Below, piece by piece: positions 1 through 7,826 of a DNA stretch of 64,000 nt. Position 1 is the stretch's first letter. Every line of letters begins with the position of its first letter. This DNA is from Pelagihabitans sp947500445 (GTDB lineage Bacteria; Bacteroidota; Bacteroidia; Flavobacteriales; Flavobacteriaceae), in contig NZ_JBNGOP010000001.1 of assembly GCF_050589625.1 (NCBI RefSeq), forward strand, positions 277,549 to 341,548, in the 5' to 3' direction. The notes beneath the pieces are model-generated. The model did no database searches. It saw only the letters and a list, made by a program, of their open reading frames with translations, and was not told the origin of the DNA. Made by a program: the position numbers and the translations under genes.

Positions 1-312
1 GACCTTTCGCGATTTTAATCGCTCCAGATTTACCAGAAAGTCCTTTGAACGCGTTTTGCTGTAGTTCACTACATATACCGCAATATGATACCCATGTTCC
101 TGTAAATGGCGTGCCAACGCAATGCCGTCGCCCCCGTTATTTCCGATGCCACAAAACAAGTGGATCTTTACAGGGGCCCCTTGCATGCGCAGGTGCATCC
201 AATTGAAAATTTGGACGGCCGCACGCTCCATTAGTTCCGCACTTTGGATCTCCTGCTTTTTTTCGGTAATACGATCGGCTTCGTAAATCTGTTCCTTTGA
301 AAATAGTTTCAT
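1..312 (-). CDS. nnr: NAD(P)H-hydrate epimerase, YjeF N-terminal domain (partial, 3' end outside window)
   Basis: The reverse strand encodes 104 residues of an open frame that leaves the window at its left edge. It begins MKLFSKEQIYEADRI and contains the CGIGNNGGDGIALARHL motif, the nucleotide-binding loop of the YjeF N-terminal domain. The family epimerises damaged NAD(P)HX so that the hydrate can be dehydrated back to NAD(P)H; in many bacteria a C-terminal dehydratase domain is fused, which cannot be checked here. I chose the ATG at 312 because family members normally start with MK-(I/L)-FS; an in-frame ATG at 333 would add seven residues. The gene is divergent from thrA, with about 350 bp between the two starts. 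Confidence 0.88.
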   Translation of the reverse strand, partial: MKLFSKEQIYEADRITEKKQEIQSAELMERAAVQIFNWMHLRMQGAPVKIHLFCGIGNNGGDGIALARHLQEHGYHIAVYVVNYSKTRSKDFLVNLERLKSRKV

Positions 313-456
313 CGCTATAATTTGCTTTGGCATCCCTTGCGCTCACAGAATGCTTTTCCCTTTTCTTTACCGTAACCCCTATGGTACCGAAATTATTACG
401 ACATTTTTAAAATATCCTAACAATATTCGCGGATTTTATAAAAATACCTACAAACG

Positions 457-487
457 TTTGTGCAAGGCCTCAAATGTACTACTTTTG
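457..487 (+). promoter_or_regulatory. Predicted Bacteroidota-type promoter of the thr operon
   Basis: TTTG at 457-460 and TACTTTTG at 480-487 are separated by 19 bp. This matches the flavobacterial primary-sigma consensus (TTTG, 17-23 bp, TAnnTTTG) exactly. Transcription would start near 493, leaving a transcribed leader of about 170 nt before thrA. The promoter sits just upstream of the candidate leader peptide at 512. Confidence 0.6.
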
Positions 488-511
488 AACTTTAGCGATA
501 AGGCAATAGAA

Positions 512-592
512 ATGACAATTCCAAAAAATTTTAGCTTTTCAATCAACCTTTTTGTAACGGCTATCATCACCCTTACTACCCCTTTGGGGTAA
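512..592 (+). CDS. Candidate Thr/Ile-rich leader peptide of the thr operon (26 aa)
   Basis: A 26-codon frame starting at ATG 512 reads MTIPKNFSFSINL followed by FVTAIITLTTPLG and a TAA stop. It contains five Thr and four Ile codons, seven of them in the stretch from residue 16 to 23, just before the stop. This is the arrangement of the E. coli thrL attenuator peptide, whose Thr and Ile codons sense charged tRNA. Position fits: about 20 nt downstream of the predicted transcription start and 71 nt upstream of thrA. A hairpin (TACCCC-TTT-GGGGTA) overlaps the last codons and the stop. I do not see a U-run terminator between here and thrA, so the mechanism, if real, is not a textbook attenuator. 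Function is inferred. Confidence 0.5.
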   Translation: MTIPKNFSFSINLFVTAIITLTTPLG

Positions 593-663
593 GCTATCTA
601 TAATTACTTCCGTTTTTGCGAATTATCGCCTGTTCAGTCCAGTATTCCTAATCTATTTTCCCT

Positions 664-3108
664 ATGCAAGTTTTAAAATTCGGTGGCACTTCGGTTGCCA
701 ATGCAACAAATATATCCCTTGTCAAACAGATCGTCTCCACCAATACGGCATCCAAAAAAATTGTGGTCGTATCCGCTTTAGGGGGCGTCACCGATCTGTT
801 GTTAAGAACGGCGGCCGCAGCGGCGGAACAGGACAAGTCCTATATCGAATTGCTTCAAAAAATAGAGCAGCGCCATCTGGAAACCATTAAGGAGCTGCTT
901 CCGATTGCAATACAAAGTGCCGTTCTAAGTAGGGTGAAAAGTGAATTGAACGTATTGGAAACACTGTTGGAAGGTGCCTTCCTGATTGGGGAAATCACCC
1001 CCAAGCTATCCGATAAAATTGTAAGTTACGGTGAGCTGCTATCGTCCTACATCATTAGCGAATACTTCATTGCGGAAAATCTTAAAGCGGTATACCAGGA
1101 TAGTAGAAGTCTTATAAAAACGGATACCGTTTACGGAAAAGCATCGGTAGACTTTAGGGAAACCGACCAACGATGCACAGCTTTTTTTAATGGCTCCCAG
1201 CCCGATATCGTGGTCATGGGCGGCTTTATCGCCTCCTCGCACGATGGCGACGCCACTACCTTGGGACGCGGTGGTTCGGATTACTCGGCAGCTATTATCG
1301 CCGCCGCCGTAAATGCCGAAGCATTGCTGATCTGGACCGATGTAAGCGGCATGTATACCGCCAACCCGAAGGTGGTAAAACAGGCTAAGGCCATACCCCA
1401 TATTTCCTATGAAGAGGCTATGGAACTTTCCCATTTTGGGGCAAAAGTGCTTTATGCACCGACCATACAGCCCGTACTGTCCAAAGGAATTTCCATTGTT
1501 ATAAAAAATACGTTCGATCCCGATGCGGAAGGTACGCTGATCACCAAGAGCAAGAACGAAAAAGGGAAGACCGTTCGCGGTATAAGTCACATCGGCGGTA
1601 TCGCACTCTTATCCTTGGAAGGCCCTGGAATGGTCGGTATTCCGGGAACGTCCAAACGGTTTTTTGAAGTACTCTCCCAAGAGGACATCAGTGTAGTACT
1701 CATTACACAGGCCTCATCCGAACACTCCATTTGCGTGGGCATATCGGCCTTGGACGTCGATCGTGCGGTTGCTTCGGTAAACGGTGCCTTTGCCTATGAA
1801 ATCGAGCGACAAAAGATCAAACCGGTCATCGCGGAAAAAGAACTGGCCGTTATCGCCCTGGTCGGTGATAACATGAAACAACATCAGGGCCTCAGCGGAA
1901 AAATGTTCAGCACATTGGGCAGGAACAATGTCAACATTCGTGTCATTGCACAAGGGGCTTCGGAACGCAATATCTCCGCGGTAATTTCGGAAGCCGATGT
2001 TAAAAAGGCGTTGAACGTCTTGCATGAAGTGTTTTTTGAGGAAAATATAAAGCAATTGAACCTGTTCGTTATGGGCGTCGGTAATGTAGGCGCTAAATTT
2101 TTGAAACAGATCCAACAGCAAAAGGCGTATTTACGGACACAGTTAAAATTGAACCTTCGGGTCATCGGTATCTCCAATTCGCGAACCATGGCTTTTGACG
2201 AACAGGGAATCGATCTCGAAAATTGGGCCGATGTCCTTGCCAAAGGGGAAAAAACCGATAGTGAGCAGTTTTTAGGGAACATCACCCGGCTCAATTACCG
2301 CAACAGCATTTTTGTCGACAATACGGCAAGTGCAGCCGTAGCGGCCAATTATGCCAACTATTTAAGCAAGAGCATTTCGGTGGTCACCTGTAACAAAATA
2401 GCTTGTTCATCGGAATACGATGCGTATGAAAACTTGAAGTTTTTGGCACGCCAATACAATGCACCGTTTTTGTTCGAGACCAATGTAGGCGCCGGACTTC
2501 CGATCATCGATACCTTAAAACACCTAATCGCATCGGGCGATGTTATTTTAAAAATTCAGGCCGTACTCTCTGGAAGCCTGAATTTTGTGTTCAATAACTT
2601 CGACCAAAACAGCACCTTCCACGATATCGTAAAACAGGCACAAGAAGAGGGGTTTACAGAACCCGACCCAAAAATAGATCTGAGCGGTATCGATGTGATG
2701 CGAAAAATATTGATTTTGGCCCGGGAGAGTGGACACCGTTTGGAAATCGAGGATATCGAAAACAAATCGTTTTTGCCACAAGAAAGTCTGGACACCGATA
2801 ACAATACCGATTTCTTTGCATCCTTAATAAAGCACGAGGCCAGTTTTCAAAAAATGTATGCAGAGGCGATCGCCGCGGATAGCAAATTAAAATACGTGGC
2901 CCAATTTGAAAACGGAAAGGCCAGCGTAGGCCTACAGCATATTCCGAAAGACCACGATTTTTATAATTTGGAGGGCAGTGATAATATTGTACTGTTCTTT
3001 ACGGAGCGCTATCCCGATCAACCCATGATCATCAAAGGAGCCGGGGCCGGGGCCGATGTTACCGCATCCGGAATTTTTGCGGACATTATCCGTATCGGTA
3101 ACTTTTAA
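664..3108 (+). CDS. thrA: Bifunctional aspartokinase / homoserine dehydrogenase (ThrA/MetL type)
   Basis: This 814-residue protein joins the first and third steps of the aspartate pathway: phosphorylation of aspartate and reduction of aspartate semialdehyde to homoserine. Length and layout match E. coli ThrA. The kinase domain (about 1-290) opens with KFGGTSVAN and contains TTLGRGGSDYSA. ACT-type regulatory repeats occupy about 305-460. The Rossmann part of homoserine dehydrogenase starts near 465 with FVMGVGNVGAKFL. The catalytic part carries LSGSLNFVFN and EPDPKIDLSGIDVMRK. It is the first gene of a thrA-thrB-thrC cluster, 45 bp before thrB. The ACT domains suggest feedback control by an end product, and the upstream Thr/Ile-rich leader suggests an additional transcript-level control. 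Confidence 0.97.
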   Translation: MQVLKFGGTSVANATNISLVKQIVSTNTASKKIVVVSALGGVTDLLLRTAAAAAEQDKSYIELLQKIEQRHLETIKELLPIAIQSAVLSRVKSELNVLETLLEGAFLIGEITPKLSDKIVSYGELLSSYIISEYFIAENLKAVYQDSRSLIKTDTVYGKASVDFRETDQRCTAFFNGSQPDIVVMGGFIASSHDGDATTLGRGGSDYSAAIIAAAVNAEALLIWTDVSGMYTANPKVVKQAKAIPHISYEEAMELSHFGAKVLYAPTIQPVLSKGISIVIKNTFDPDAEGTLITKSKNEKGKTVRGISHIGGIALLSLEGPGMVGIPGTSKRFFEVLSQEDISVVLITQASSEHSICVGISALDVDRAVASVNGAFAYEIERQKIKPVIAEKELAVIALVGDNMKQHQGLSGKMFSTLGRNNVNIRVIAQGASERNISAVISEADVKKALNVLHEVFFEENIKQLNLFVMGVGNVGAKFLKQIQQQKAYLRTQLKLNLRVIGISNSRTMAFDEQGIDLENWADVLAKGEKTDSEQFLGNITRLNYRNSIFVDNTASAAVAANYANYLSKSISVVTCNKIACSSEYDAYENLKFLARQYNAPFLFETNVGAGLPIIDTLKHLIASGDVILKIQAVLSGSLNFVFNNFDQNSTFHDIVKQAQEEGFTEPDPKIDLSGIDVMRKILILARESGHRLEIEDIENKSFLPQESLDTDNNTDFFASLIKHEASFQKMYAEAIAADSKLKYVAQFENGKASVGLQHIPKDHDFYNLEGSDNIVLFFTERYPDQPMIIKGAGAGADVTASGIFADIIRIGNF

Positions 3109-3153
3109 CAAGGCAATGGAAAGGATTGAACAAGCATATAAAACGATAGCATC

Positions 3154-4077
3154 ATGAACGAGATCCGCGTTTTTTGTCCGGCGACCATTGCCAATATTTC
3201 CTGTGGTTTTGATGTGTTGGGACTGGCCTTGGATGCTGTAGGCGATGAAATGGTCGTACGGAAAAGCAGGGAAAAAGGAATCGTCATTACCAAACTGGAA
3301 GGACAGGACCTACCGATGGAAACCCATAAAAACGTAGCCGGTGTAGCGGGTATGGCTCTTTTGGAACAGACCGATTATACCGGTGGTTTTGAAATTGAAA
3401 TATATAAAAAAATCAAGGCCGGAAGTGGTATCGGCAGTAGTGCCGCAAGCTCGGCAGGTGCCGTTTGGGCAATGAACGAATTGCTCGGCAAGCCCTTCGA
3501 TGCCTTACAATTGGTAGCCTTCGCCATGGAAGGGGAACGGTTGGCCAGCGGTGTCGCCCATGCCGATAATGTGGCACCGGCACTGTACGGCGGATTTACG
3601 CTAGTACGCAGTTATGAACCTTTGGATATTGTACCCATACCGGCCCCTTCGAAATTGTATGCAACCGTAATCCATCCGCAGATCGAAGTCCGAACGGCCG
3701 ACTCCCGAAAAATCCTTAAGACCAATATTACCTTACAGGACGGCATTCGGCAATGGGGCAATGTGGGGGGACTGGTTGCCGCATTGTTTACCGACGATTA
3801 TGCCCTTTTAGGGCGTTCCCTGGAGGACCATATCGTAGAACCGATACGCTCCATCCTAATTCCGGGTTTTGCCGACATCAAATCGGGAGCACTTAAAGCA
3901 GGCGCTTTGGGAAGTGGTATTTCGGGTTCGGGGCCCTCCATTTTTGCCTTGAGTAAGGGATTGGAAATCGCCCAAAACGTTGGGGAACAAATGAAAAAGA
4001 CCTATCGCGATATTGGGGTCGATTACGATGTACACGTTTCCAAGATCAATCATGAGGGGATAAAATTATTGGATTGA
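3154..4077 (+). CDS. thrB: Homoserine kinase
   Basis: A 307-residue GHMP-family kinase that phosphorylates homoserine on its side-chain hydroxyl to give the substrate of threonine synthase. The ATP-binding loop is visible as GSGIGSSAASSAGAVWA near residues 90-106, and the C-terminal GHMP motif as GSGISGSGPSIFAL near 250. The start MNEIRVFCPATIANISCGFD is the standard family N-terminus. It follows thrA by 45 bp and precedes thrC by 230 bp, so the three steps from aspartate to threonine are clustered in pathway order except for aspartate-semialdehyde dehydrogenase, which is not in the window. Confidence 0.97.
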   Translation: MNEIRVFCPATIANISCGFDVLGLALDAVGDEMVVRKSREKGIVITKLEGQDLPMETHKNVAGVAGMALLEQTDYTGGFEIEIYKKIKAGSGIGSSAASSAGAVWAMNELLGKPFDALQLVAFAMEGERLASGVAHADNVAPALYGGFTLVRSYEPLDIVPIPAPSKLYATVIHPQIEVRTADSRKILKTNITLQDGIRQWGNVGGLVAALFTDDYALLGRSLEDHIVEPIRSILIPGFADIKSGALKAGALGSGISGSGPSIFALSKGLEIAQNVGEQMKKTYRDIGVDYDVHVSKINHEGIKLLD

Positions 4078-4307
4078 CCAAACCACTATGCATTTAACAA
4101 TGAATAGGTTTATAGGAAAAGAATGAAATTCTTTTTCAACATAGCATCAAAGTAATCCGTAAAAACTTGGCAGTAGGTTGTTTTGTGCTCTATAAAAAGC
4201 ATTGACTGTCAAGTGGGACTGCCAATTTGTTCAAGATTTGTAGCCCCGAATACTCGGAGGAAAGTCTTGCACTCAAGTGCATCCTTTTTAACTAACAATT
4301 GTGACCA
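4078..4307 (+). promoter_or_regulatory. Structured intergenic leader before thrC
   Basis: This 230-bp gap holds no gene. TTGGCAGT (4167-4174) pairs perfectly with ACTGCCAA (4218-4225), while the overlapping CTTGGCAG (4166-4173) can pair instead with CTGTCAAG (4206-4213, one G-U pair). The two stems exclude each other. Further down TGCAC-TCAA-GTGCA (near 4270-4283) is followed by TCCTTTTT, which resembles a weak intrinsic terminator shortly before the thrC start. The picture is compatible with a conditional leader, but no known riboswitch motif is recognised and no function is assigned. Confidence 0.35.
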
Positions 4308-5600
4308 ATGAACTATTATAGTCTAAACGGAAACGCACCTAAGGTCTCTTTTAAAGCCGCGGTGATCAATGGGATCGCTCCGGACCGGGGGCTGTATTTT
4401 CCTTCGGAAATCGACCCTTTGCCCGCTACGTTTTTTGATACCATCGAAACGCTTTCAAACCATGAAATTGCCTTTCGGGCCATACATCAGTTCGTAAAAG
4501 AAGACCTTACCGATAGCGCGTTAAAGGAAATACTTTCGCAGGTACTCGACTTTGACTTTCCGGTAGTACCTATCGACGACAGCACGGGAACCCTTGAGCT
4601 TTTTCATGGGCCTACCATGGCCTTTAAGGACGTAGGTGCCCGCTTTATGGCACAATGTCTGGGGTATTTTTCAAAAAACACCCGGAACGAGGTAACAGTA
4701 CTCGTTGCTACCTCTGGGGATACGGGGGGAGCCGTTGCAAATGGATTTTTGGGCGTTGAAGGGGTGCAGGTGGTCATTCTATACCCCGACGGTAAGGTAA
4801 GCGATATCCAAGAAAGGCAATTGACCACCTTGGGGCAAAACATTACGGCCCTAAAAGTAGCGGGTACTTTTGACGACTGTCAAAAAATGGTAAAGACCGC
4901 TTTCTTGGATGAAGCGCTTTTGGAACATATGAAACTGACCTCGGCCAACTCGATCAACGTCGCCCGATGGTTGCCACAATTGTTCTACTTCTTATTTGCC
5001 TATAAGCAGGCCAAAAAGGAAGGGAAAGAAATCGTGTTCTCGGTGCCCAGCGGGAATTTTGGAAACATTTGTGCGGGAATGGTCGCGTACAAATTGGGCA
5101 TGCCGGTAAAACACTTTGTTGCGGCCACCAATGCCAACGATACGGTTCCGAAATTTATGAAAACCGGTGCGTACGAGCCAAAACCATCGACGGCAACCAT
5201 CAGCAATGCCATGGATGTCGGCGACCCCAGCAACTTTGTTCGCATACGCCACCTCTTTCAAAACGACCATGGCCTTTTGGAACAGATGCTGTCCTCCTAT
5301 TCATTTACCGACGACCAGACCAGGGAAGCTATGAAAAGCATCTATAAAAATGGCGAATACATTGCCGACCCGCATGGAGCCGTGGGATACTTGGGGCTTA
5401 AAAAGTACGTATCGGAGCATCCGAATACCTACGGTATTTTTCTAGAGACCGCACATCCCGTTAAATTTCTTGATGTGGTCGAGGACGCCTTGGGCATTTC
5501 GCCCGATATCCCTCCCCAAATTCAAAAGGTATTGGGTAAGGAAAAACACGCAAAGCCTATCGTTTCCTATGACGAACTAAAGGCCCATTTGCTGGAATAA
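4308..5600 (+). CDS. thrC: Threonine synthase
   Basis: A 430-residue fold-type II PLP enzyme converting O-phosphohomoserine to threonine, the last step of the pathway begun by thrA and thrB. The start MNYYSLNGNAPKVSFKAAV matches the ThrC N-terminal domain. The PLP lysine lies in GPTMAFKDVGARF, and the phosphate-binding and catalytic segments ATSGDTGGAVANGF and SVPSGNFGNICAG are intact. Length is normal for the longer (fungal/E. coli-like) threonine synthase subtype. The gene ends 50 bp before a strong bidirectional terminator that separates it from the convergent alginate lyase gene. Confidence 0.97.
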   Translation: MNYYSLNGNAPKVSFKAAVINGIAPDRGLYFPSEIDPLPATFFDTIETLSNHEIAFRAIHQFVKEDLTDSALKEILSQVLDFDFPVVPIDDSTGTLELFHGPTMAFKDVGARFMAQCLGYFSKNTRNEVTVLVATSGDTGGAVANGFLGVEGVQVVILYPDGKVSDIQERQLTTLGQNITALKVAGTFDDCQKMVKTAFLDEALLEHMKLTSANSINVARWLPQLFYFLFAYKQAKKEGKEIVFSVPSGNFGNICAGMVAYKLGMPVKHFVAATNANDTVPKFMKTGAYEPKPSTATISNAMDVGDPSNFVRIRHLFQNDHGLLEQMLSSYSFTDDQTREAMKSIYKNGEYIADPHGAVGYLGLKKYVSEHPNTYGIFLETAHPVKFLDVVEDALGISPDIPPQIQKVLGKEKHAKPIVSYDELKAHLLE

Positions 5601-5652
5601 CCGTTTTCCTTACTTCGAAGTAAGTGGTAACACTCAAAAAAAGATACGTAAA

Positions 5653-5684
5653 AAAGGCCCGTGATATTTCCATCACGGGCCTTT
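5653..5684. terminator. Bidirectional intrinsic terminator between thrC and the alginate lyase gene
   Basis: AAAGGCCCGTGAT (5653-5665) and ATCACGGGCCTTT (5672-5684) form a perfect 13-bp stem around a 6-nt loop. The plus strand continues with CTTTC and the minus strand with six T residues, so it can serve both converging genes. Confidence 0.85.
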
Positions 5685-5719
5685 CTTTCAATACGATGCC
5701 GCTAGGGCCGTAACCCTGT

Positions 5720-7441
5720 TCAGAGTTTTGGACTGTGCTCGGCGTAAAAGTCGTAGACCACGACCTCTCCATAATTATCGGGATCGTTGGTTGCCGATCC
5801 TTCGGTGGAAGGGTTGCTTTGCGTATAGTTGCCCACCTTAAAATAGGCATCCCCATAGGACCGATCAAAAACGTAATCCCTACTGCCATCTTTAACTAGG
5901 TATTGGGCAGCATTACCATTGGCATAGGCGCTTTTTAAATTGCCATCCTCACCATAATAACAGTAGTGCTTTCCATTATTGACCACAAAAATAACTTCGT
6001 GCACCGTACCCAATTGGTAGTTGTTCTTAATGGTCACATTGCTTCTTAACTTCCCTCCATTGAAGCTGAGGAACATTTTGCTTCCTTCCAACCGGACGAC
6101 CATGGCATCATCGATACCTTCCGATTTTTTACCGTGTATTTGGGTGGCCACCAGTTCGTCCTTTCGGATCGGAAGGTGGGTTATGGCCTGTTTTACGTAC
6201 AGCACATGCGTGTTATCGGTAGTCCAGAACACATCGCTCGAACCATCCAATTTTCGTTCCCGCAATTCGCTCCGCACATTGGGCGAGTTTAGGGTGAAAC
6301 CATTGTTGTCGCGGATCGGGACCCTGAAAACGATTCCGTTCCTGCTCTCGTTCACATAGAAAAACTCGTTATTGTTTTCGTCGCAAAGTGTTTTATCCTC
6401 ATCGCCCGTAGGATAGGTTATTTTCCATTGCTTACAGTTCTCCATGAGGTCCGCAGGAATATTGGCAGTACCGGTAGGCTCCGCGGCATCACCAAATACC
6501 TGTACTTCCGCCAAGGACAATGCATCGGTGCCCTTAAGCTTGATCCGTATCCTCGACCCGGAAACACCGCCGGTATTAACTGTTACCGAAGGGTTTGGCG
6601 CATCTTTGATCGTGGTTTTGAATACCTGTGTTCCCGCATTGTTGTAAACAAAAACATCAAAATCGCTCAAACGGCCCGTACAACAATCGGTGCGGTTCCA
6701 AATCTTTATCTGTCCGATGTTATAGTCCTGTCCCAATCGTACCTGCCACCATGGACGGTTTGAATTTTTGGTATGGGTAACGCTGTTGTTGCCCCATACT
6801 CCCGATGTATTGCCATCTACGGCCCGCTCGGCACCACCGCCATAATCCTCGGACGATTGTTCGGCAGTTTTGTTCAAGGCCAAATTGGTGGCCGTATTGT
6901 TGGAGTTATCAAGGGATACCGGTGTAATTCGAATCCAATTGATATTCCATCCACCACCGGTCGCCAAAATTTTCAATGTACCGTTACCAGCGGAAAGCTC
7001 CCTTGTTTTTGTAGTGGTAATCCAGTTCTGCCAACCATTCGTAGCCGGCTTGGCAACACTGGCCAATTTCGTGTTTCCTTGGTAGAAATCGAAGGCGGTG
7101 GGATTGTTTGAGGATGCCACTCTAAATTCAAATTTGTAACTCCCTGCGGCCGGCACGTTCACGTCATACTCCAAATAATCACCGGTATCGATCCATCCTA
7201 CATTTTCTCCACCACCGTTGTCACTGGTGGTTTCGGTTCGAACACCGCTCATACGATCGTACGCTTCCGCTTGAACGGTAAAAGCATTCGTTGGAGAAAG
7301 GGAAATCGCCCTTACGGTCGTCAGTACGGCTTCCTCTTCGGATAAACTGTCTCTGGAACAGTTGAAAAAACTAAGCATCAATAGGCCAACAAGGGCTATT
7401 CTGGATGCGCTAAACTTAAGTGGTTCATAAAAATACTTCAT
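5720..7441 (-). CDS. Lipoprotein alginate lyase, CBM6-CBM32-PL7
   Basis: A 573-residue surface lipoprotein predicted to cleave alginate by beta-elimination. The N-terminus carries a hydrophobic signal and lipobox SFFNC with the lipidated Cys at residue 28. A CBM6-like module (about 50-175, VQAEAYDRMSG to INWIRI) and an F5/8-type C (CBM32) module (about 185-317, NLALNKTAEQSSE to AEVQVFGD) follow. The PL7 catalytic domain (about 330-573) shows all three diagnostic motifs: RSELRE, QIHGKK and YFKVGNYTQS. The gene stands alone, convergent to thrC, with no SusC/SusD pair nearby. Its upstream region has three tandem operator-like palindromes, suggesting dedicated repression. Substrate preference (M- or G-blocks) cannot be read from the sequence. 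Confidence 0.92.
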   Translation of the reverse strand: MKYFYEPLKFSASRIALVGLLMLSFFNCSRDSLSEEEAVLTTVRAISLSPTNAFTVQAEAYDRMSGVRTETTSDNGGGENVGWIDTGDYLEYDVNVPAAGSYKFEFRVASSNNPTAFDFYQGNTKLASVAKPATNGWQNWITTTKTRELSAGNGTLKILATGGGWNINWIRITPVSLDNSNNTATNLALNKTAEQSSEDYGGGAERAVDGNTSGVWGNNSVTHTKNSNRPWWQVRLGQDYNIGQIKIWNRTDCCTGRLSDFDVFVYNNAGTQVFKTTIKDAPNPSVTVNTGGVSGSRIRIKLKGTDALSLAEVQVFGDAAEPTGTANIPADLMENCKQWKITYPTGDEDKTLCDENNNEFFYVNESRNGIVFRVPIRDNNGFTLNSPNVRSELRERKLDGSSDVFWTTDNTHVLYVKQAITHLPIRKDELVATQIHGKKSEGIDDAMVVRLEGSKMFLSFNGGKLRSNVTIKNNYQLGTVHEVIFVVNNGKHYCYYGEDGNLKSAYANGNAAQYLVKDGSRDYVFDRSYGDAYFKVGNYTQSNPSTEGSATNDPDNYGEVVVYDFYAEHSPKL

Positions 7442-7492
7442 AAAAATTTAGGGTTTAATATTCATAATTAGGTGTTCTCACCTTTTTAAAAA

Positions 7493-7530
7493 TTGGATCA
7501 CCAGATTGGTTAACCAAATTGGATGACCAG
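7493..7530. promoter_or_regulatory. Three tandem 12-bp operator-like sites upstream of the alginate lyase gene
   Basis: TTGGATCACCAG (7493-7504), TTGGTTAACCAA (7506-7517) and TTGGATGACCAG (7519-7530) are three versions of TTGGnTnACCAR, starting exactly 13 bp apart. The middle one is a perfect palindrome. They lie 52-89 bp upstream of the alginate lyase start (7441, minus strand). The TGGT-nn-ACCA core resembles operators of the FadR subfamily of GntR regulators. A GntR repressor of alginate genes is known from Zobellia galactanivorans, so a regulator of that type is a reasonable guess; its gene is not in this window. Confidence 0.6.
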
Positions 7531-7645
7531 TTACAATAGTACAAATAATCCCTGAAAAATTTAAAAAAATATTAAAATTCCTACAAAAAAGAGGTTAGCG
7601 TTGCCACTGGAGCGGTATGTTTTGATCCGTTCCAAAACGACCATT

Positions 7646-7708
7646 GCTTACTATAGTATGGGGCCAAAACGCTTTACCAATGGCCCTACCAAGGGCCGTT
7701 TTGTAAGC
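7646..7708. other. Compound inverted repeat in the gap upstream of gcvT
   Basis: The 385-bp gap between the alginate lyase and gcvT contains nested complementary arms: GCTTAC (7646-7651) with GTAAGC (7703-7708), CAAAACG (7665-7671) with CGTTTTG (7697-7703), and GGCCC (7682-7686) with GGGCC (7693-7697). Together they make one long imperfect hairpin. It lies upstream of the predicted gcvT promoter, so it would not be in the gcvT mRNA. It has no tandem glycine-riboswitch motifs. Function unknown. Confidence 0.35.
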
Positions 7709-7779
7709 ATACCATTCGGGGAAATGTTCAAAAGCAAGGTGTTGCGGTTTCTTTTTTTAAAAACATGTAAAGCCGCTAC

Positions 7780-7808
7780 TTTGGTCCACCATATTTTCAA
7801 TAGCTTTG
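7780..7808 (+). promoter_or_regulatory. Predicted Bacteroidota-type promoter of gcvT
   Basis: TTTG (7780-7783) and TAGCTTTG (7801-7808) are spaced 17 bp apart, a full match to the flavobacterial promoter consensus. The start codon follows at 7827, so the 5' leader would be only about 13 nt. Confidence 0.6.
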
Positions 7809-7826
7809 TTACCGTAAAGCAAAATC

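Noticed and set aside
350..511. N-terminal extension of the frame that holds the leader peptide (start at 350)
   Set aside because: It begins upstream of the predicted promoter at 457-487, so it cannot be in the transcript; only the ATG at 512 fits.
7561..7826. Glycine riboswitch before gcvT
   Set aside because: No tandem glycine aptamer motifs are present, and the promoter leaves only about 13 nt of leader.
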